NCBI RefSeq assembly: GCF_040436345.1
Contig: NC_133230.1
Span: 11,170,197-11,234,196 of the forward strand
From: Pagrus major
Lineage: Eukaryota; Chordata; Actinopteri; Spariformes; Sparidae
Length of the DNA: 64,000 nt
Direction: 5' to 3'
This document shows, in pieces, positions 1-13,575 of this stretch. The translations under genes were made by a program, and so were the position numbers. Every line of letters begins with the position of its first letter. Within the stretch, counting starts at the first letter, position 1. A model generated the notes under the pieces. It saw only the letters and a program-made list of their open reading frames with translations, was not told where the DNA came from and did no database searches.

Positions 1-2386
1 ATTGAACAAACAACAATAGTCGTTTAGCTGCCAGGGTTGAAACTACGGCAGGAGATTGTTACACACGCTGCTGCTGCTGCTGCTGCTCGGGTGGTATGTG
101 AAGGTTCAATAGTGGGGGCTGGTCCTCTGTAATATAACCTTTTTTTAATCAGCATTTTCTCCTTTTTCTTCTTTATATTTGTGTTTATTTATTTGACTAA
201 TTGAAAGCATCAAAGCATTTTGTCTCTAGATTTTTCCACTTCAGATTATTTTTTTATAATCTTCAGTGTTTTTTCATCCCTGTTAGTAAGGGGTGGCCTG
301 TACACTGCCTGTACAAGACTAGAACTAGCCCCAAATAGGTCATCAGGGTAAAGGAAATTTGAATCAACTCAGGACAGGAGAGCGGATGCAGGGACTGAAG
401 AATTCCTAAATCTTCCAGCCACATTATTTTACCAATCCAGCCTGATGTTTTTAAATTAAACATCCAAGTATTGTCGATTTACCTGCTTTAAGTCACAGGT
501 AGAGTAGAAAAAGCAATTATCAGTGTTTGGCTGGAGGTGTATTGGATTGCCTCTTACATGAATCATGTTGAGTGACCGTTTTATACAGACTGGACAGGAA
601 ATAACCACCACGTCTTGTATCCATCTGTTTGTTTCCTGTTCTCAAGAGTTTTGTCCGGTTAAAGAATGAATATTATTCTAAAAGGGAAAAAGTTCCCTTA
701 CCTGTTCGTAATTCACTTAGCGATGTAAATGTCAGTTGTGAAGAAAGAGTGAATGTGGTTTTAAAATGGGCATTTTAAAATCGAGAAAACAAATTAGAAC
801 CACTGTTGTGCGACTAGAAGTACATTACTGGAGGCTACACAGTGCGCTGTTTGCTCTCTGTCCTCCAGCGTCGTTAGTCGTGTTCAGTTGATGATTTAAT
901 GAGACCAGCAGAGCTCTGAATACCACCTTTGTACATCACCACAGCAACAGAAAACCCCTAGGCTTTCTATAATTCTTTGATTGATCGTAAATATACAGGT
1001 CTGTCTCAAAACTAGAGCTCAGTAAGCATTCTGTATCACAACACAAATGCTTCTCAAAGACATTGTTACCAGAAATTATGTGCTGAAAAAATCACCAAGT
1101 CTTTTAACCACCTATCAATGTGCTAGAAAGTCCCAATAGCAGTGACAGTTTTTTTTTTTATTTCTTAAAGGCATGTTCCTTTGAGCTTTCAAACGAGGCG
1201 ATGCAATCATGATGTGTGAGGATGTCTGTTAATGATAAGAAATTAAGACTTTTTGGGGAACTATGGCCGCTCTTAAAAAGTCTGAAGTTGTTTTAAAGGT
1301 AAATTATTAATTTTAAAGCTTTGAAAAGAATTTAAAAAAGGCCAATATAGTTACACGATGGCTCTTGTTTACAATTTCCTGTTGACATGTAGTCTAGCAT
1401 ATTAAAAATGTGTCTCAAAATCCTTTCACGATCCTCTGGAAAATATTGGCAGACTAAACATAAAAAAGACGTCAAAAAGACACTTTTGGTGGAATTGCCC
1501 TTTATCTCAGAGATCGGTCCTGTCCTGATGTTAGTGTAAAATAAATGCTTTTGTTCTCAAGTGAATGTTGGTCCTCCTTGTTGATTAAATGCAGCAGACA
1601 AACGAAAGAATGCCGGGACGGGGATATTAAAGTTATATTAAACTTGATGGGGGGTTGATTCATGTAAATTTATTTATTTATTAGTTTCTGGGTGAGGGCT
1701 GGATGTCAGTTATAGCCAGAGAGAGCTCTGAAATGGTGTCGCAGCATCTTTAGCAAACTGTACCTCCATCAGTGAGAATATATGTAAAGTTCTGTCAGCT
1801 TTTACAGGAAGAAGCTTCGTAGAAATAAAAAAATCTTCGCTCCGGTTCATTAGTGCTGACGTATACAGAAGCAAAACAAAGGGAGATGAGTGAAAGGCTT
1901 AATGTGAATAGTAGTTAACATGAACCTAAAGCAGGGGAGTTCCTGTCGTGTGCTCTTGTACTTCTATCTTTGAGAGGACCAATTTGAATTTTACCCCATA
2001 AGACGGAGAAGAAAAGTGACTTTGGCTGCGATCGAATAGTGTTTTTTTGCTTGAGTGAAACGACCTGATAATATCTAAGGTGCTTCAGTGCTTCCTTTCT
2101 TATCTCCTTTATCAGAGGACACACTGGACCATCCTCACAAGAGGAAAGGAGATAATACCATCCCACCAATCCATGAGACAGTGACATTTAAAGTGACACA
2201 CCAAATATTTGCTGTAATTTAACAACGTAGCCTAGTCTTGGTTCAGTAGGATCCTCTATCTTTCCTTGATCTCCTGAATTTTCCATCGAGGTCAAGGAAA
2301 ACTGTTCAGAGAAGACATGGGATGTAATTTTTTTTGGACTATTCGACCACAGCCCTTGTTGTACAGTCAAAGTGAGCATTAGGTTC
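1..2386. other. Intergenic sequence, no supported gene
   Basis: No exon chain, recognisable protein domain or RNA gene was found on either strand. Short open frames occur but are not flanked by splice sites in a consistent frame. A short (GCT)7 run lies at 67-87. The rest is AT-rich single-copy-looking sequence that could be intron, UTR or spacer of a gene to the left of the window. Confidence 0.5.
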
Positions 2387-3255
2387 AAGGGTCAGTTCAC
2401 CCAAAAATCTAAGAATAAATATTTTTTCCCCTTCACGTTGTGCTGTTTATCCATCTAGATTGTTTCGGCGTGAGTTGTCGTGTTTTAGAGATGTCTGCCC
2501 TCTCTCCAATGTAGCTTGTTGAGCTCAAAGCACAAAAAATAAACTTGAAGAACTCATCAGCAATGTCTTTTTTTTTTCAGAGATCATGAGCCAGTTACTA
2601 AAGATAATCCACAGACCACGCTGTTTCATGTAGGAACTATTTTCTTTCTGTTTCACAGCGCAGAACGAAGTGTCCATCTACTCATGCAGGAGAGACTATC
2701 TCCCTTATACTTCAGTATCAGGCCAATAGTGGCAAAAAAAGCCATTTTGAAGGTATTATAAATGGTATTTTAGAGTTTGTAATTTCCTGGAAAGTCATTA
2801 AAAATTGATCACTGTTGTTGATTACTCACCCTGCACTCAGGGGGGCGTATGTTCCCTTTTTGTCCATTAAATGCTTTCTTCAAATAAAAAGAGGAAAGAT
2901 GACTGTGTTGCTAGGGACTGGATCTCACCGATTACTGTGCAAAAACACAAACTTATCACTTGTGCAAAAAGACTTGAGTCACTGATTTGGGTGAAACTGG
3001 GTGGAAAGAAAATAGTCCCTACATTTCCGGAAAAAGACTTTGCTGTTGAGTTTTTCAAATGAATTTTTTGGGCCTTTTGAGCACCACGGGCCGAGTGCCA
3101 TCTTGTTCTATTATATTGGAGAGAAAGTCGACATCTTTGCGGCTGATATCTCCAAAACTCGGCAACTTGTACCAAAACAATTTAGATGGATAAAAAACTC
3201 TACAGGTTAGAAGCAAAATATGTATTTTTGATTTGCAGGTGAACTGTCCCTTTAA
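2387..3255. repeat. MITE with long terminal inverted arms
   Basis: The left end (AAGGGTCAGTTCACC) and the reverse complement of the right end (AAAGGGACAGTTCACC) match. The similarity continues inward for roughly 130-150 bases: a left stretch with TTTATCCATCTAGATTGTTT is mirrored at the right by the complement of AACAATTTAGATGGATAAA, and a CTCTCTCCAAT stretch is mirrored by ATTGGAGAGA. There is no transposase frame, so this is a non-autonomous DNA element of a type common in fish. The right end reads CTTTAA, hinting at a TTAA target. The lectin-block duplication starts inside its last six bases. Confidence 0.75.
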
Positions 3256-5134
3256 TGTTATGGGGTCATGAGTCAGAATGTACTATCACAGTCCTCTCAA
3301 GTATAGAAGTACGCATATGTGTGTGTGTTTGTGTGTCTGACCATATCTCAACCTGCAGTCTGAACAGCCAGTGTTTTAGGGATTAGAGCTGTCAACAATA
3401 CAGATTTTTAGTCAGCAGTGCAGACCACTTGAAAGTTTGTAGTATAGTATTTGATACTATTGTTCCCTGCCTCCACCTGCTGTTTGTATCCACAGCCATG
3501 TCTCTTTTGAACCTTTTTTTTTTTTAAATATAAGTGAGGAGCTCTGATGAGCCCTGATCCTTTTTGAATTGCACCTCATTGAATACACATTCACATTGAT
3601 TTCATAGGAGGAGAGTGGAGAGCATTGTTTCATTCTTTCCCACTAAAATTTCTCTCCCAGCTGCTTCTCAGCTCCTGGTCCTGTGGGTCACTGCTGGCCA
3701 CATTCTGCTTTCTTTGTTGTAAAGAGTCCAACCAGCATGTTTGATTGACTCTGCAGGGCGCTTCACACTCAGAGCTGTCTGACTTTCTGTGGCTATGAAC
3801 AGGTGTGGAAGAAGCTGCACCCAGCGAGAGGAATCAAACATGGCTGATCTCAGAAGCCATTTATTTCCCCTCACTGTCCTTCTCTTATCGCACGTGTAAA
3901 TATCACTGATTTTTATTTTCCTCTTTTTACTTTTTATTACAGAGTTGTTTATATCTCGTTTCCCTCATCATGCCGATGAAGCAGTCTTAGTTTGTGCATT
4001 TTTTGTAAATAAGTTTCTTTTTTTCACAATTCAAAATGTAAATACTGCAAAGGAAAAAAAAAATCAGCCTACTCCTCATGTTCGTCAACGATCCTTCTCT
4101 CTCTCTCTCTGTCCCGTGGTCCAGTGAAAACTGTAAAGTCGCTGTTGACATCGTTACTCCGCTGTCCCCTCTGATGTGGGACCACCTGACTGTTGAATGA
4201 ATGTTACCAGGGTTCTGTTCCAAAATGGTCTTTTCGATCACCGACCTCTCCAAAACCATAACTGACACGTGTCGTATTGTCTTATGTGGCAGCAGAATCT
4301 TGAATCCAGTCTCTCCGACATACACACCTATATCTACGGTTGATCTAAACAGTGATTTTTGTCTTAGTTTTTTACCATTAAAGAGCCTTTTTTTTTAAGC
4401 ACCTTAATGGAAGTTACTGCTCCAATCCCCCTTTTTACAGGCTGCAGATTCTCCACATGAGGGAGCTGTTCAGGCAGTTTTACACATGACTGCCTGGGCC
4501 AATTATAGTGAAACATATTCAAGATGCATCTTTCATTGTTTTCTTTTAGGCCTCCTGCCATTTTACTGTACAATTAAAGGAACAGTTCGCCCAAAAATGA
4601 AACTTCAGTCATTATCTACCCGCCTGGCCTCAGTCAGGTGAAGTTTTGTTGTCCACAAAACATTTCTGGAGCCTCACAGCAAAATAGCGTTGCAGCATTC
4701 TCCTAAACAGCTGATGTAGATGGGGACTTGATTCAAAACAACATAAAATGGCTCCATACAGCTTGTCTGGCATAATCCAAGTCTGCGTTAGCCCTGAGGT
4801 CCAAAATTGGACCTGCATGTTTTTGCGTCTTTTCCTTCCACTTGCTCGATCGTTGTCATTTTGGAACAGAACTCCGTCTGTGTGATGCGACCGATTGCGG
4901 TTTATTATTACTGTGCAGTATTGAGAAAAAAAAAATGACTAAGCTGCAGGTGTGACGTCTGACTCGTGATCTCAAAAGTGTTTAGTTGGACCAGAAATCA
5001 CTCTATCTCCAGCTAGAACTCAACATGGGCATTTTGTATTATGTGCTGTACGGCATTCAGAATTGCTGCTAATGATCACAAGATGTCAGAGATAGGTATC
5101 TGTGTTGTGACTGCAGACAGAGCCACCTCTCAGC

Positions 5135-5165
<31 letters not shown>

Positions 5166-5410
5166 GGTCAGGAAACATGCATAAATCGACAGAAATTGTA
5201 CTTCTTTGCTTTTAAACTCTCTGAAACCTCAGTTTGTGTCACTTATATTTAATTTGTTTTACCCCTCATGCTGTTAACATTGGTCTCTTCCGTCCTGGTG
5301 GACTGATGTGTCGGAGGGATGGACGGAGAAAGAGAGAGAAACAAACACAAACCTGTCTGTCTCTGTTCTGTGTGTGTGTATGATATGGACTCATTTACTG
5401 TAATAAAGTG
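3256..5410 (+). other. 3'UTR-like stretch ending in AATAAA
   Basis: AT-rich sequence without an exon chain that ends in AATAAA at 5402-5407 followed by a GT-rich stretch (GTGTTTACATCGTGTG), as expected of a vertebrate polyadenylation site. It may be the last part of a long 3'UTR of a gene lying to the left, or simply chance. The whole stretch is copied at 15687-17830. A fish repeat beginning TTAAAGGAACAGTTCG occupies 4574-4860, and a (TG)n run lies at about 5136-5166. Confidence 0.3.
4574..4860 (+). repeat. Fish interspersed repeat, AAAGGAACAGTTC family
   Basis: Starts TTAAAGGAACAGTTCGCCC and continues with the familiar percomorph interior: AGTTTTGTTGTCCACAAAAC, then a stretch on setting out GCTGATGTAGATGGGGAC, then GGCATAATCCAAGTCTG. 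The right terminus is not clear. The block B copy starts at about 17010 and lacks some 24 bases just after the terminus (AACAGTTCATTATC). Other fragments of this family lie at about 10215-10420 and 11919-12050. Confidence 0.65.
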
Positions 5411-5559
5411 ATGAAGCTGTGTTTACATCGTGTGCACTGTTTCTCTTCCCTATTCAGAGGTATTTAACTGGATTTAAGTTTAGTTTGAGACACTGTGATG
5501 AGGACTCCTTCAGGCTCCAGTTCAATGGATAGCTGCTCCTTCATAAAAGCTTGCTGGAC

Positions 5560-5725
5560 CCATCGTGTCCCAATCAAACTCAAAATTAAGCTTGTAATGT
5601 ATTACATCTGTAGTACATTACAAGTGTAATGTACTACATTCTCTCCATCCAAGTTTTGTGGAAATCTGTTCAGTAGTTTTTTGTGTAATCCTGCTCACAA
5701 ACAAAACAAAACATAACCTCCTATT
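5560..5725 (+). repeat. Fragment of an old retroposon-like repeat
   Basis: Contains TGTGGAAATCTGTTCAGTAG followed by TTTTTTGTGTAATCCTGCTC and an ACAAACAAAACAAAAC tail. This resembles the 3' end of an RTE-type LINE or a SINE derived from one, common in fish. There is no coding part. The copy in block B lies about 12410 bases downstream. The family name is from memory and should be tested against a repeat library. Confidence 0.35.
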
Positions 5726-6280
5726 CGGACGTAAAACGGCGAGAAAGTGACAACAAATTAAATGTATGGTCCAGACGGCACAATTGTCAAACCAGCCTTC
5801 ACATTAAAAGCAGTCCTGTGGTCCAGTCAGTCGAACTATCACCTATCTAGGACTCAAGCACTAACGAGGTTAAATAGGTCAGACTATAGCTAAAAGAAAT
5901 CTTGCTGAAGTAGATAACATAACTAATTAACTTAATTACACATTTATAGTGTATAGTTTCGTTATGCGTCAACTGTTTAACTTCAAATCTTTGAGTTCAA
6001 ACATAAAATAGCTGAAATCCTGACGTGTAACTCAATGATTTTTTTATGTTTGTTTTTTCATGAACCTTTTTTAAACATTGAAATATGTTTTCTAAAGTTT
6101 TCTGTCCATATTCTAATTAATTTGGTATCAACATAACATGGCCACATGGCCATTTCATGTTTAAAAATGGGAAAGAAAGAATGAGGGAGAACATTTTCAG
6201 AAATTTCATTTATTTTTTCAAACTTCATCTATTTCTCAAAAACTGGAGATTACAGTAAACATTGTGATGTCATCTACAAC

Positions 6281-6286
6281 TTTATT
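6281..6286 (-). terminator. Poly(A) signal of minus-strand lectin A
   Basis: TTTATT on the plus strand gives AATAAA on the coding strand, about 75 bases after the stop codon of the lectin gene at 6360-8621. This short 3'UTR matches the equally short ones of the plus-strand lectins. The block B equivalent is at 18688-18693. Confidence 0.65.
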
Positions 6287-6359
6287 TTCCAAGTGATTTC
6301 TTTCTTTGTGAATTGTTTGAGACATAGATGAGGAGATTTCCCATGAACACAACTGGACT

Positions 6360-8621
<2,262 letters not shown>

Positions 8622-8744
8622 TGTTTAGGGTGATGACCTGCTGCAACACATGTCAAAAGATTAAAAATATACTTTATATATTAATCTTTAAACTTTATCT
8701 TGTGAAAGCAAGTCTGGAGATAAGATGCAACTTTGCAGTCTCAC

Positions 8745-8767
8745 CTTCCTCAGCGGAGCCTGTCGGT
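8745..8767 (-). other. Noncoding first exon of minus-strand lectin A
   Basis: Downstream of the TATA box, a short leader reads through GACACCGACAGGC and ends GAAG before a GTGAGA donor at 8744. The acceptor is TTGCAG before position 8640, so the second exon begins 19 bases before the ATG at 8621. The exact start site is an estimate, about 25 bases from the TATA box. Confidence 0.55.
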
Positions 8768-8789
8768 GTCTGCAGGATGTGGAGTGAAG

Positions 8790-8797
8790 CTTTTATA
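8790..8797 (-). promoter_or_regulatory. TATA box of minus-strand lectin A
   Basis: TATAAAAG on the coding strand, followed by a short noncoding exon with a GTGAGA donor. Block B has the same box at 21128-21135. A canonical TATA box suits a tissue-specific or inducible secreted protein. Confidence 0.75.
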
Positions 8798-9071
8798 CAG
8801 AGACGACAAGGAAATAGATTTGTACTTCAAACAATTATCTAAAAGTCATCATACGTTCAAAGTCCAACCAATTTATTGACTGCAGTTACCAATGAAGTTT
8901 GATCTCTTTGAGCATAATAAGTGCATTATCAAAGGAGGAGGTTACTTTATATTTGTTACCATTGCTATAAATGTGTTTTACTTTGAGTTGATTCGATGTT
9001 TTTTCATTAATTCCACAATTATTTTATTTGCTTATAAATCAAAACAGATTTCTGTTGCAGCTCCTTTCCTG

Positions 9072-9457
9072 CAGTGATGGACTGTAACTCAGCTGATGTA
9101 TATTTTGTTTTACTAATCTAAATCTGCAAAGTAACTAGTAATTAAAGTGATCGAATAACTGTATCGAAGTAAAAAGTATTCAAAATGAAGTGTTGCAGAA
9201 GTGTAATGGTGCACAAATTGGAAATACTTGAGTAAAGTACAAGTACCTAAAATTTGTATTTAACTACAGTACTCAGGTAAATGTATATCATTTTAATCCA
9301 CAATATATTCTAAGTACATCTACTCAAGTACTGTACTTAAGTTTATTTTTAGGTACTTTATATTTTCTGCTACGTTACACCTCCACATCACTACACAAAT
9401 ATTGTACTTTTACTCCACATGATTATTTGATAACTTTAGTTACTTGTTACTTTGCAG
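9072..9457. repeat. Composite fragments of CAGTG-type MITEs
   Basis: Contains CAGTGATGGACTGTAAC at its start, then inverted and direct pieces built from AAGTACTTGAGTAAAGTAC-like and ACTCAAGTACTGTACTTAAG words. These are the hallmark of a widespread fish element. It looks like several nested truncated insertions. The block B copy lies at about 21408-21793. Confidence 0.6.
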
Positions 9458-9848
9458 CAGTGATGGAATGTAAATAATTTATTTAAGTACTGTACTTAAG
9501 TAAGATTTTGAGGTACATTTTGAAGGCAAATATTGTACTTTTACTCCACTATATTTATCTGTTCACTGTCCTTACGAGTTTGCAGATGAAAAAAAACAAA
9601 AACAGCACCGATTCTGATAAGATCAGATAGATAGATGCCCACAGTAAACAGTTTATACATACATGTAAATATGTTTACTTTTACTTTTACTTGTGCTTTT
9701 GATATTTAAGTCAATTTAATATCAAATACTTTTAGACTTTTCCTCAAGTACTATTCATGTGAATGATTTTTTTTAACACAATATCTTTATCTTTACTTTT
9801 ACTGAAGTATTACTCAAGTAAGACTTTTGAGTGCTTTTTACAACACTG
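9458..9848 (+). repeat. CAGTG-ended MITE (hAT-like), block A copy 1
   Basis: Begins CAGTGATGGAATGTAAATAA and ends TTTTTACAACACTG. The short CAGTG/CACTG inverted termini suggest a hAT-type non-autonomous element, but target-site duplications were not confirmed. There is no transposase. The block B counterpart is 21794-22184. Confidence 0.6.
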
Positions 9849-10214
9849 TATTTCAGTTTAAATGATCAAGACACTGCAAGGTCACTCTGCTGTCAAAGGT
9901 TCATTCACAGTAGCTTTCTATTTCCCTGTAAGCCCCTCATATAACTATATTATGTAAATTATGTCAGTGTCTATATCTGCTGTTAATCTTCATATTGATA
10001 AGTTCCCAGAGTAGTTCAGACTTTTAAGACTGGCTGTTCTAACAATAAACCATAATCACAGTGATTTAAGACCCAGCACAGACGGAAACTGCATCATGAA
10101 CGCTGAGTCATTCCCGCTCCGGCTGACAAGGTGGATGAGGGGCATCACGTACAGGTCACGTATCCACTGACATAAAACTAATAAATAATTGAGCTAATCT
10201 GTATTTCCTTGAGC

Positions 10215-10420
10215 AGCTAAGGACAGCCTGTTCTTAGACTGATGACAAAGTGCCGATCAAATGAACAGGCTAGATGGGAAATTGTTTTAAAACGTAAAAA
10301 TACAACAGAAAAAAAATCATAAAATGACTCCATACAGCTCATCTGGTGTAATCCAAGTCTCTTGAAGCTCCGAGATCCTGAATTTATTTGAAAAGACTTC
10401 ACACATCATGTCTGTGATGC
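10215..10420. repeat. Internal fragment of the AAAGGAACAGTTC repeat family
   Basis: Shares ATACAGCTCATCTGGTGTAA and the following TCCAAGTCT with the repeat at 4574-4860, but lacks both ends. Further copies lie at about 22550-22755 and 28738-28940. Confidence 0.5.
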
Positions 10421-10581
10421 TGTTCCCCACATTACATATTTACATATTTGTATATTCATATGTTATATCTACTGATAGGTGACCACCAACAGTGAGGCCA
10501 ATGCAGAATAAATCAGCGATGCCAAAACATTTACACAAATAAATACTCTTACTACAGATTTCTGTTGCAGCTCCATTCCTG

Positions 10582-11117
10582 CAGTGATGGAATGTAACTA
10601 AGTACATTTACTCAAGTACTGTACTTCAGTATATTTTTAGGTACGTGAGTATTTTTATTTTCTGCTACTTTATACTTCCACACCACTACATGTTGGAGGC
10701 AAATATTGTACTTTCACTCTGCTATGATTATTTGATAACTTTACTTTACTAGTTACTAGTTACTCTGCAGATTACTGCATCAGAGCCAAAGCAGCACATT
10801 TTACATTTGTTTATTTTACTTGGCGATCAGATTTTTTAAAAATATAAATAAAAAAACCAAAGAAATACTTGGATAATAAGAAAAAAGATGAGTGCTTAGA
10901 TCGGTCGGCCCACAGTATACAGGTACACATACATGTAAATGTATCGTTTTACTTTACTTGTGCTTTTGATACTTAAGTACATTTAATGCCAGATACTTTA
11001 AAACTTTTACTCAAGTGCTATTCATATGGGTAACTCTCACTTTTACCAAAGTAATATTTCAACACAATATGTTTACTTTTACTTAAATTTGACTTTTAAG
11101 TACTTTTTACAAAACTG
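10582..11117 (+). repeat. CAGTG-ended MITE (hAT-like), block A copy 2
   Basis: Begins CAGTGATGGAATGTAACTAA and ends TTTTTACAAAACTG. Its copies are at 22918-23453 (block B), about 27690-28054 (left end missing) and 29104-29633. These four related stretches apparently served as recombination points for the rearrangement of the third block. Confidence 0.65.
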
Positions 11118-12460
11118 TATTTCAGTGTAAAAATGATAAAGACTCCACAAGGTGCACACGGGACGATGTTTCAAGGCCCTTCCTCCTCTCTGCCCTTCTT
11201 CTTTGTCCTCCTCATCCTCACTGTGCTGACATACACCTCCTCTGGGAAGCTTCTGGTGTCATTGTGCTTCTGGCTCCTGCACAGCTGTGGGAAAAAAGGC
11301 TGTTCTCCATCAGGACTTGTATCACAAAATGAAATGAAAAATAAGAATAAGCTGAATTTGTGCTCACAATCTGTTTTGTAATTAATACAAAAATACAGAT
11401 TTTAAGTGCTGACATTCAGTAACAGTAGCTTAACTTTCCACCTTGTTGCTCTGGTCATCTTGAGATCTAGTTTTCGGGTTTTCACAATTAGTAATTCTGA
11501 TATAAATCATTAAACATATCAAAACAGTCTGCTGTCAAAGGTTCATTCACAGCAGTAATCTATCTATCATATAACTATATTATGTTAGATATCAATTAAT
11601 TGGCAACGTTTTAGAGGTTTAAGACTGGCAGTTCTAGTAATACACCATAAACACAGTGATTTAAGACCCAGCACAGACTGATACTGCATCATGAACTCTG
11701 AGTCATTCTCGCTCCAGCTGACAAGGTGGATGAGGGGAATCACGTACAGGTCACGTAACCACTGACATAAAACTAATTGATAAAAGGCTGTAACTGCTCA
11801 AGGAAATACAGATTAGCTCAATTATTAGACTGACGACAAAATGAAGGTCAAAATGATCACGCAAATTGTGTGTTTAACCTCAGACCAGGACTGATCAGAG
11901 TCAGACTGACCTTAAAGGAACAGTTCATCCAAAAATGAAGATTCAGTCATTATTATTATTATCACTCAGCCTCATGCTGATGAAAAATCTGGTGAAGTTT
12001 GTAAAAACATGTTTGGAACTTCACATCAAAACAGTTGTTATTTGTTAAGATCTGTGAAAGTGACTTTAACCAATCACAACATCTAGAGGTTGAACAGCAG
12101 GGTCATCGCGTGCTCGTCTCAAGATCCACTCCATTCAAGTTTCAGCTTTATTTGAGATGTGGAGTTCCTTTATGAAGAGTAGACTTCACATCAGATGTTA
12201 TCAAAGTTTCAGTTATTTCATGCTTCATCTTTGATATTTTCTGACCTGAAGTGAAAAAATATAAGACCCTTGCAAAATTCAAAAGTCTGTTTTCCTAACA
12301 TCACAAAGAACTAAGATGCCACATCTCCTTCACGCCTGAGAGGGTTGAGACTTGGACACGATGGGATAGACAGTCAACGCTGAAGCTACATGATATTCAA
12401 CTGAAACAATGTTCGGGTGCAAGAGTCCACATGTGGAGATTCTCATCCACAGGTGGAAAA
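11118..12460. other. Spacer between the head-to-head lectins (block A)
   Basis: No exons were seen. Contains the repeated open frame above, a stretch (about 11520-11860) whose inverted copy is found at 28345-28674, and the left end of an AAAGGAACAGTTC-type repeat at about 11919-12050. Confidence 0.5.
11133..11381 (+). other. Repeated 82-codon open frame next to MITE, coding status unsupported
   Basis: An open frame directly after the MITE end at 11117 would encode a short protein with one hydrophobic stretch (LPFFFVLLILTVLTY). Copies are open at 23469-23717 and 28070-28318. The copy at 29649 is shortened by a one-base loss in an A-run. No splice context, promoter or recognised domain is seen, and the copies differ by replacement changes. 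It is more likely noncoding sequence hitch-hiking with the repeat than a gene. Confidence 0.2.
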
Positions 12461-12461
12461 A

Positions 12462-12503
12462 AGAATGAATGAATGAATGAATGAATGAATGAATGAATGA
12501 ATG
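12462..12503. repeat. (AATG)n tetranucleotide repeat
   Basis: About ten GAAT units upstream of the plus-strand lectin. Block B keeps it at about 24794-24836. In the third block the interval is replaced by the inserted element at 30859-31465. Confidence 0.9.
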
Positions 12504-12689
12504 TAATTCACATCTAGAATTGTACATTTCTCATGTGGTAACTTTAATTAACTTGTGAAGAAATCCAGTCACTTCTGTCCAGTTCACATTCGTTTCTCTT
12601 CACGTTAAAATTTTTAGTTCTGGTGTGAAACTGTTGAATTCAGCTGTGAGGAAACAGATCGAGTGATGTCACGTGTCATGTTTTGTTTC

Positions 12690-13052
12690 CACATGTGAAA
12701 GAAAGTTTAAAATTTTAAGTGTAAAGGTTAAATAATGTCACATGTGAGCTACATCTGTTCATATGTGAGTAGCTTTTTTTCACATGTGCATTAGGATTTC
12801 GTCACGCGGCTCATGAAATCACTTGAAACTTCATGGGAATCGCTCATTTTCACACATTTTCACAGCTATTTTTGCATGTGAACTACAATTGTAACATGTG
12901 GAGAGAAAACAATATCACATGTGAACTGGACATTTTTACAAGTGATTGGCTTTTGTTGCACATGAATGAATTTTCCACATATTAAAACACGTCAAAATTT
13001 GTATTTCACTGGTGAAAAGGCCATTTTCATGTTTTTTTCACGTGCACATGTG
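12690..13052. promoter_or_regulatory. Cluster of CACATGTG palindromes upstream of lectin
   Basis: Five exact CACATGTG octamers lie at 12690, 12739, 12781, 12916 and 13045, with CACGTG at 12670 and 13039 and several CATATGTG near-matches. They sit 320-680 bases before the TATA box of the plus-strand lectin. CANNTG palindromes of this kind bind bHLH-ZIP factors of the USF and MITF/TFE type, so a regulatory role is possible. The same words (TCACATGTGAAA) also resemble a dispersed repeat, so this is not proven. Block B keeps the cluster; the third block keeps three exact octamers. Confidence 0.4.
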
Positions 13053-13371
13053 AAAAAAAGCCACACACATATGAATGCCTGTGATTTGCATGTAAAAATA
13101 TGAATTACTTAATTTTGTCTTCATTTTCATTCATATGTGAAAAATAAATAGCCAGTCACATATGAAAAGATACATTTCACTACACTTGCAATTCATCAAG
13201 AAACAATGTTGTAAGTGATGAGGAGGAACTTTGATGAAGTTCTCAGGACAAAACATCCACTTCCTTGTTCTGCAAATATGTAACCAAAGAGATCAAACTT
13301 CAGCGATAATAGCCGACAATAAATCAGCTGAACTTTGTTATTTTCAAACCCCGTTTATGTCCTCGATCGTG

Positions 13372-13379
13372 TATATAAG
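13372..13379 (+). promoter_or_regulatory. TATA box of plus-strand lectin A
   Basis: TATATAAG, about 70 bases before a GTGAG donor at 13446 that ends the noncoding first exon. The second exon starts at 13552 and carries the ATG. The same box occurs at 25705-25712 and 32240-32247. Confidence 0.75.
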
Positions 13380-13575
13380 TGTGATTCACTCTGCAGCTTC
13401 ACAGAGCAGCAGACACTCAGCTGAGAGGTTTCACTACTGACGCAGGTGAGAAACTAAATCATTTGAAGATTTAGAGTTTCATTCAAACTTCAATATAAAT
13501 AACAGCAGATTAATATGTTGTTTTTAATCATTTTGCGTTCTTGCATTGCAGCAGTCCAGCTCATCTCTGTACAAA

